Shown here: one piece after another, positions 6,621 through 10,151 of the stretch
Layout of the letters: each line of letters begins with the position of its first letter
Numbering within the stretch: position 1 is the stretch's first letter
Assembly (NCBI GenBank): GCA_013151655.1
Contig: JAADHX010000350.1
Span: forward strand, 1-10,151
Length of the DNA stretch: 10,151 bases
Direction: 5' to 3'
From: Actinomycetota bacterium
GTDB taxonomy: Bacteria > Actinomycetota > Acidimicrobiia > Acidimicrobiales > Poriferisodalaceae
Notes under the pieces: model-generated
The model's input: only the letters and a program-made list of their open reading frames with translations
The model's database searches: none
Told to the model about the DNA's origin: nothing
Position numbers and translations under genes: made by a program

Positions 6621-7817
6621 TGTGCCAGTGGATGTGCCAGTGGATGTACCGGTCCTAATCGGGTGACCGACGGGCGATTCGCCAGCTGCTAACAGCTCGG
6701 CGTCGCGGTCTTTGAGTTGACGAAGCAGCGGAAACGGGTTGATGGCTGCTCCAGCGTCTGGGTGAACCTGAATGTGGAGATGCGGCGGCGTCGAAATGGC
6801 GTTGCCACTGGTGCCAACAAATCCGACCACTGTGCCAGCCTCGACGAACTGGCCCTCAACAACATCGGCAAATGCTTCGAGGTGGGCGTAGTAGTACTGG
6901 GTTCCCGATTCGCCAATAAGCCAGAGTCGGTTTCCGCCTAAGCGGATCGTGCCGATGCGTACGACGAAGCCCCGCTCCATCGCAATGAGCGGAGTGCCTG
7001 CGGGTGCGAATATGTCGGTGCCCCGATGGCGGCGAGGCGGACCGTTACTCGATAGTCGAGGTGCAAGGTAGGTGTCGACAAAGTTGTAACTGTCGGCGAT
7101 CGGAAACACCACATCAGCAGGAAGTGCGGCCAGCTCGGCGAGCTCGGCTGCGGCCTCGTCGGCGTCGTATTCGGCGGCTCGCTGAGCTGAGCGAAGTTGG
7201 GTCAGAGTTTCTTCTGCGGCTCGGCGCGAGTTCGCATCGGCGGTGAGGTCGACGGCGGTTAACGAAGCCGTGTAGGCCGCCACCAACTCGTCTTCGTCTC
7301 GTTCGAAAACGGTGGCGATCATCAGTTCGCGAGTTCTCGACTCCACAACGTTGTAGCTGCCCACGGCGTCGAACCCACCGCGCAACGGTCCGTTCGCATA
7401 CAGCGTTGCAAGGTTGTCATCGCGGCGGTCTCTGGCATCGCGGTGAGCGTCGGTCAGGTCGCGTTGTTCGAACTGAAGCGAATCGAGTTCGGCACCTGCT
7501 AGTTGCACAGCCGCCGCGGTGGCGATCAGTTGGTCCTCGGCCGCCCAGACACTGGCGAGTGCTTCGGCATCGCCGGCTTCAGCAGCTTGGAGCCTTAGCA
7601 GGGCGGCGGACTGAACTCGATCTCTTATCTCAGCCGCGGCTCGCTCTCCGCTTCGGAGCGCCGTGGCTCGAACGTCGGGCCCAGCCTCGACATCGGTTTG
7701 AGAATCGACGGATTGGTCTGAGTCGGTTGTTGACTGTCCGATGGCCGGAGCAGTAGCGAACCCGACGGCCCCAAGAGCAACAAGCACAAACCCGAACAGG
7801 CGCGACCGACAAACCAC
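6603..7817 (-). CDS. Secreted M23-family metallopeptidase with coiled-coil region
   Basis: A 404-residue exported protein related to LytM/EnvC-type cell-wall peptidases. Residues 1-28 are a signal peptide (RSRLFGFVLVALGAVGFATA then a probable cut after AIG). Residues about 55-225 are Ala/Glu/Arg-rich and probably coiled coil. Residues 240-370 form the M23 domain. The zinc ligands are all present: His264 and Asp268 in HRGTD, and His348 in HLH (346-348); His312 in YYYAHLE and His346 supply the catalytic pair. It is therefore likely an active endopeptidase on peptidoglycan cross-links outside the membrane, not a degenerate EnvC-like activator. The tail repeats TGTS three times. The start is GTG 7817; an ATG overlapping it (7819-7817) is out of frame. 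It follows the lipoprotein gene by 61 bp on the same strand. Confidence 0.9.
   Translation of the reverse strand: MVCRSRLFGFVLVALGAVGFATAPAIGQSTTDSDQSVDSQTDVEAGPDVRATALRSGERAAAEIRDRVQSAALLRLQAAEAGDAEALASVWAAEDQLIATAAAVQLAGAELDSLQFEQRDLTDAHRDARDRRDDNLATLYANGPLRGGFDAVGSYNVVESRTRELMIATVFERDEDELVAAYTASLTAVDLTADANSRRAAEETLTQLRSAQRAAEYDADEAAAELAELAALPADVVFPIADSYNFVDTYLAPRLSSNGPPRRHRGTDIFAPAGTPLIAMERGFVVRIGTIRLGGNRLWLIGESGTQYYYAHLEAFADVVEGQFVEAGTVVGFVGTSGNAISTPPHLHIQVHPDAGAAINPFPLLRQLKDRDAELLAAGESPVGHPIRTGTSTGTSTGTSTSEG
6619..6654. repeat. Three-copy 12-bp tandem repeat in the M23 peptidase tail
   Basis: GATGTGCCAGTG occurs at 6619-6630 and 6631-6642, with a diverged copy at 6643-6654. On the minus strand it encodes the TGTS repeats just before the end of the peptidase. 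It begins within the stop codon of the convergent ABC ATPase gene. Confidence 0.85.
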
Positions 7818-7840
7818 ATTTCGTCTGACGGCCGCTGTCG

Positions 7841-7882
7841 CTGGTTTGTTAGCTACTGGTTTGTTAGGTGCTGGGTCGTTAG
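7841..7882. repeat. Three-copy 15-bp-spaced tandem repeat between lipoprotein and peptidase genes
   Basis: CTGGTTTGTTAG occurs at 7841-7852 and 7856-7867, and CTGGGTCGTTAG (two mismatches) at 7871-7882, a regular 15-bp period. The last copy includes the lipoprotein stop codon (7881-7879). The other two fill most of the 61-bp gap before the peptidase start. Confidence 0.85.
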
Positions 7883-8346
7883 GTCGATGGTTCTGGAATT
7901 TGGGCGCACGAGTCGGCTTGATGCGACCGCAGCATCATGCGGGCGTCAACAAATGCGCCAGACTCGAACACGTACAGGCGTTCTTGTTCTTCGGTGCTGC
8001 CAGCTGTCTGGGCGACGAGAAGGTCGTAGCCGTAGGTATCGAGTGTCCTTCGATACTCCAGCCCGTCGATCTCCACTTCGCGCAGGGCCGCGTCGAGTTC
8101 TTGGGTCGTCGCACTATCGGAACCAGCAGGTACGAGGCGCCCCGTCAGTCCGGCGGCGGTGGCGATGACAGTCGCGACACTGTCAGACAGTTCTTGTGGC
8201 TCCAGAAACTCCAAGGACCCGGTGAGCTGATCAGCCGCACTCAACAGATCGTGGAGATCCGAACATGCCGCGGCCCGATCTGGTTCTGAACTACAGGCAC
8301 CAAGAAGCAGCACTAAAGCTAGGAAACACCGAGACGAAACAACCAC
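7879..8346 (-). CDS. Small predicted lipoprotein of unknown function
   Basis: A 155-residue protein whose first 17 residues are a lipoprotein signal: a hydrophobic core (CFLALVLLL) and lipobox LGAC with Cys18 as the lipidation site, followed by SSEPD. The mature part is acidic and mainly helical (for example DLHDLLSAADQLTGSLEFL) with two further Cys residues, one near the N-terminus (AACSD) and one near the C-terminus (DSCAQ), which could form a disulfide. I do not recognise a domain. It would sit on the outer face of the membrane. The start is GTG 8346, chosen because it directly begins the signal peptide. It lies 61 bp upstream of the M23 peptidase gene on the same strand, so the two are probably co-transcribed. 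A role in cell-wall metabolism is only suggested by this neighbour. Confidence 0.82.
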   Translation of the reverse strand: MVVSSRCFLALVLLLGACSSEPDRAAACSDLHDLLSAADQLTGSLEFLEPQELSDSVATVIATAAGLTGRLVPAGSDSATTQELDAALREVEIDGLEYRRTLDTYGYDLLVAQTAGSTEEQERLYVFESGAFVDARMMLRSHQADSCAQIPEPST

Positions 8347-8353
8347 TGGCTCT

Positions 8354-8359
8354 AGGGTG
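8354..8359 (-). promoter_or_regulatory. Weak -10-like hexamer (CACCCT) before the lipoprotein gene
   Basis: CACCCT on the minus strand ends 7 nt before GTG 8346, close to the leaderless spacing seen elsewhere here, but its first base departs from TAnnnT. The 65-bp gap to the divergent DUF952 gene must hold promoters for both directions; no convincing one was found for the plus strand. Confidence 0.22.
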
Positions 8360-8411
8360 ACAGATAACGCACCACTCGGTTAGTCGACCATCCAGAGCAC
8401 TCGGGGCCCAC

Positions 8412-8780
8412 ATGTCGCATATCTTCCACATCACGACGCTCGCCCAGTGGAAACTGGCCGAAGATGCTGGCTTCTACGAACACCCTTCGCTGGCCAATGA
8501 GGGCTTCATTCATCTGTCTACGAGCGGCCAAGCGGTCGAGACAACCGAGCGGTATTACGCTGATGCCGACGACCTGGTGTTGCTGGAGGTCGACTCCGGC
8601 CGACTTCGGCCTGGCCAGCTTGTGTGGGAGTTCGCCGAGAGCGTCGGCGAGGACTTTCCGCACTCGTATGCACCGATCCCGGTTTCGGCCGTTGTGTCAG
8701 TTCTCGATTGGCAGGGTCCGGCATCTAGGCGCAAGGCTGTGCTCGATGCGTTGTCAGACGACTCGGGTTCGACAGGGTGA
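8412..8780 (+). CDS. DUF952 domain protein
   Basis: A 122-residue cytosolic protein matching the DUF952 family over nearly its whole length. Recognisable elements are the opening IFHITTLAQWKLAEDAGFY, then SLANEGFIHLSTSGQ (residues about 26-40), a DDLVLLEVDS strand, and FPHSYAPIPVSAV near the C-terminus. The family has a compact fold distantly likened to ADP-ribosyltransferases, but its biochemical role is not established as far as I know. The conserved His residues (the one in HIT and the one in FIH) are both present. The ATG has only a weak GGGG upstream. The stop overlaps the GTG of the LOG-family gene (GTGA, 8777-8780), so the two are probably translated together. Confidence 0.85.
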   Translation: MSHIFHITTLAQWKLAEDAGFYEHPSLANEGFIHLSTSGQAVETTERYYADADDLVLLEVDSGRLRPGQLVWEFAESVGEDFPHSYAPIPVSAVVSVLDWQGPASRRKAVLDALSDDSGSTG

Positions 8781-9898
8781 AACTTCACGTCGTCGAGATT
8801 GACTCGGTCGTTGAACTTCAGGCCCATCTAGACGAGGGACTTGGGTTTTCGAACGTTGTCCTTCAGGGTCTTGACCTGACCGCCATGACGGCCCCGTTGC
8901 TGGCCGCGAACCTTCACTGCGCGACGTTCATTGGTTGTCTCATGTCCAGTGAATTGCTGGTGCATGCGGTCGAGACCGGAGCCGTCGTCTTTCCGAGAAT
9001 GAGCGGAGTGCCATACCGAACGGGTCGCCATCGGCTCTATTCGGTCGATGAGTTGTACGACGGCTTCGACCCAGACCAGCCCGCGAGTTACGCCACAACT
9101 CTCGATGCCGTGGTCTACCAACATTGGTTGAAGTCAGGTCGGGCGACTGATGCCAACGTTCGCGAAACACTCGCTCGCAGACTCCACGATCACGGAGTCA
9201 CCGATGCCCTCGACGAAGCCGTCGCTGGTGAGCGGATCGTTGCTGTGATGGGTGGCCACGGGCTGGCGAGAACCGACCCCGGTTATGCCGCAGTGGCCAG
9301 AATGTCGCGGTCCTTGGCAAGGTCGGGATACATGATGGCCTCTGGTGGCGGCCCTGGCGCCATGGAAGCCACGCACCTTGGGCCGTGGCTTTGCACCTAT
9401 GGCGATGAGGCTCTTGACCGGTCCCTCGATCTGCTTGCTGCTGCGCCAGGGTTCGAGCCTCCCGAGGAGTGGCTGGCAGCCGCGTTCCGAGTGCGAGCTG
9501 AGTTTCCCCAGACTCTCGATGCGCCCAGAAGCCTTGGTATTCCAACGTGGCTGTACGGCCACGAACCCCCGAATGCGTTTGCCACCGACATAGCCAAGTA
9601 CTTCGCCAACAGCGTCAGAGAAGATGGGCTGCTTACTATCGCAACCCACGGAATTGTGTTTACGCCCGGATCGGCTGGCACTGTTCAAGAGGTGTTCCAA
9701 GACGCTACGCAGAACCACTACCAAACCGTTGGTGCCCCGAGCCCAATGGTGTTCTTCGGCACCGAGTTCTGGACTCATGAAGTGCCGGTTCTTGACGTAT
9801 TGCGCAGCGTCGGTGCCGGCCAAAGTTGGCTAGAGCTCATCACCGTCACCGACGACGAGCAAGAAGTAGTCGAGGCGATCGCGTCACACGCTCGTTAG
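8777..9898 (+). CDS. LOG-family (lysine decarboxylase-like) Rossmann nucleotide-binding protein
   Basis: A 373-residue protein. The C-terminal two thirds is a Rossmann-like LOG domain: IVAVMGGHGLARTDPGY opens the first strand (from about residue 151), SGGGPGAMEA carries the glycine-rich loop (G190-G194), and FTPGSAGTVQEVF carries the second signature (P297-E305). The canonical PGGxGT is changed to PGSAGT here, while the catalytic-type Glu305 is kept. LOG proteins cleave nucleoside monophosphates to a base and ribose 5-phosphate, in cytokinin activation or, for larger PpnN-like members, in purine nucleotide homeostasis. The N-terminal 140 residues include LQGLDLTAMTAPLLAANLHCATF, similar to pentapeptide-type text, and make it longer than simple 190-residue LOG enzymes. 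GTG 8777 overlaps the DUF952 stop. Nucleotide hydrolase activity is likely, but the substrate is unknown. Confidence 0.85.
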   Translation: MKLHVVEIDSVVELQAHLDEGLGFSNVVLQGLDLTAMTAPLLAANLHCATFIGCLMSSELLVHAVETGAVVFPRMSGVPYRTGRHRLYSVDELYDGFDPDQPASYATTLDAVVYQHWLKSGRATDANVRETLARRLHDHGVTDALDEAVAGERIVAVMGGHGLARTDPGYAAVARMSRSLARSGYMMASGGGPGAMEATHLGPWLCTYGDEALDRSLDLLAAAPGFEPPEEWLAAAFRVRAEFPQTLDAPRSLGIPTWLYGHEPPNAFATDIAKYFANSVREDGLLTIATHGIVFTPGSAGTVQEVFQDATQNHYQTVGAPSPMVFFGTEFWTHEVPVLDVLRSVGAGQSWLELITVTDDEQEVVEAIASHAR

Positions 9899-9910
9899 CC
9901 GATGGTCGGA

Positions 9911-9940
9911 GTGGGCCTGTGGTGGGGTGTTTTGCCCACC
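9911..9940 (+). terminator. Competing hairpins after the LOG gene, possible terminator
   Basis: GTGGGC (9911-9916) can pair with GCCCAC (9934-9939). Alternatively GGTGGG (9921-9926) pairs with CCCACC (9935-9940) around an 8-nt loop. It lies just after the LOG stop, where a terminator is expected. No T-tract follows (TTGTA), so it is not a classical intrinsic terminator. Confidence 0.35.
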
Positions 9941-9986
9941 TTGTAGCGACAACTGAGTTTGGTTGCTGGTTTCGGGTCAGATTTGC

Positions 9987-10019
9987 GGGGGGTAACGGCG
10001 GGTTTGTTGGGCTTGGGGG
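9987..10019 (+). other. G-quadruplex motif upstream of the SOS-like box
   Basis: Four G-runs on the plus strand (9987-9992, 10000-10002, 10009-10011, 10015-10019) are separated by loops of 7, 6 and 3 nt, satisfying the usual G3+N1-7 rule. It lies in the non-coding gap, 7 bp before the LexA-like box. The 156-bp gap 9899-10054 otherwise holds the hairpins, this motif and the promoter elements, and no gene. Confidence 0.6.
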
Positions 10020-10026
10020 TGGTGGT

Positions 10027-10042
10027 ACGAACATTCGTTTGG
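10027..10042 (+). promoter_or_regulatory. LexA (SOS) box-like site
   Basis: The site reads ACGAAC-ATTC-GTTTGG. Against the actinobacterial/mycobacterial LexA consensus TCGAAC-N4-GTTCGA it matches 9 of 12 fixed positions, including the core GAAC-N4-GTT. It abuts the TATTGT hexamer (10043-10048), where a repressor would block the promoter. 13E12/DUF222 genes in mycobacteria are known to carry LexA boxes, and the gene just downstream looks like one. Confidence 0.6.
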
Positions 10043-10048
10043 TATTGT
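10043..10048 (+). promoter_or_regulatory. -10 element (TATTGT) for the DUF222-like gene
   Basis: TATTGT fits TAnnnT and lies exactly 6 nt before ATG 10055, the same leaderless geometry as at 614 and 5826. A rival hexamer, TATGAT at 10054-10059, would instead start transcription near 10066 and force a later start codon. Confidence 0.45.
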
Positions 10049-10054
10049 TGATGT

Positions 10055-10151
10055 ATGATATCAACGGGGAACACAACAACCGATAGGCATACAAACGGCG
10101 TGGAGGCCGGTGGTGACGTGCTGGCTGCTGTTGAGACGCTCGAAGCCGCTA
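10055..10151 (+). CDS. N-terminus of a probable DUF222 (13E12-type) HNH endonuclease family protein, cut by window end
   Basis: Only 32 codons are visible, with no stop before the window edge. The peptide opens with a polar stretch (MISTGNTTTDRHTNGVEAGG) and then DVLAAVETLEAA, the typical first helix of DUF222 proteins, which usually carry an HNH nuclease motif near their C-terminus. The catalytic part is outside the window. A LexA-like box and -10 hexamer immediately upstream fit the SOS-linked regulation known for mycobacterial 13E12 repeats. ATG 10055 is chosen for the leaderless spacing. GTG 10118 is a rival, with GGAGG at 10102-10106 upstream, and would still include the helix. The identification rests on a short segment plus the promoter, so it is moderate. 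Confidence 0.55.
   Translation, partial: MISTGNTTTDRHTNGVEAGGDVLAAVETLEAA

Noticed and set aside
7741..8289. 182-residue plus-strand open frame
   Set aside because: Runs opposite the signal peptide of the peptidase and most of the lipoprotein, both with strong export signals; no recognisable product.
9134..9823. 229-residue minus-strand open frame
   Set aside because: Fully antisense to the LOG gene, whose glycine motifs are intact; no ribosome-binding site or family features.
1..10151. Mobile element, CRISPR array, tRNA/rRNA, defence or biosynthetic island
   Set aside because: No transposase or integrase, no regular spacer-repeat array and no tRNA-like cloverleaf was seen; repeats present are short tandem units of two or three copies.

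Overview
The window looks like chromosomal DNA of a moderately high-GC actinobacterium, perhaps of the Acidimicrobiia type. This rests on GTG and TTG starts, GTGA/TAATG gene overlaps, SD-less starts placed 6 nt behind TAnnnT hexamers, and a likely 13E12/DUF222-type gene behind an actinobacterial LexA-like box. The taxon is inferred from style and gene families, not from a marker gene. No mobile element, CRISPR array, tRNA or rRNA was seen.

Layout. (1) 1-520, minus: N-terminal part of a CNNM/HlyC-CorC membrane protein that leaves the window; it has no ATG/GTG/TTG start. (2) 542/626-5807, plus: a drug-exporter locus. A MarR regulator overlaps by GTGA with ABC exporter subunit 1, which overlaps by TAATG with subunit 2. 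A TetR regulator follows, preceded by a possible 36-codon linker ORF and an inverted repeat. Subunit 2 is broken by an apparent one-base deletion near 3178, so its N-terminal 65 codons lie in another frame. (3) 5838-6620, plus: a stand-alone ABC ATPase, tail-to-tail and overlapping by 18 bp with (4) 8346-6603, minus: a lipoprotein gene followed by an M23 peptidase gene. (5) 8412-9898, plus: a DUF952 protein overlapping a LOG-family nucleotide-binding protein. (6) 9899-10151: a hairpin, a G-quadruplex motif, a LexA-like box and the start of a probable DUF222/HNH gene.

How the genes fit. The two exporter subunits form a textbook heterodimer: subunit 1 has Asp at the catalytic Walker B position and an Asp in the Q-loop, while subunit 2 has a deviant LSAGE signature. 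Together these give one degenerate and one intact ATP site. Flanking MarR and TetR genes suggest ligand-controlled efflux. The lipoprotein and M23 peptidase are envelope proteins probably transcribed together. The remaining genes are housekeeping or poorly characterised. I do not see a convincing new multi-gene system. The points most worth checking are the frameshifted exporter, the apparent AUC start, the repeated leaderless-promoter geometry, the G4/SOS arrangement and the small coupled ORF.
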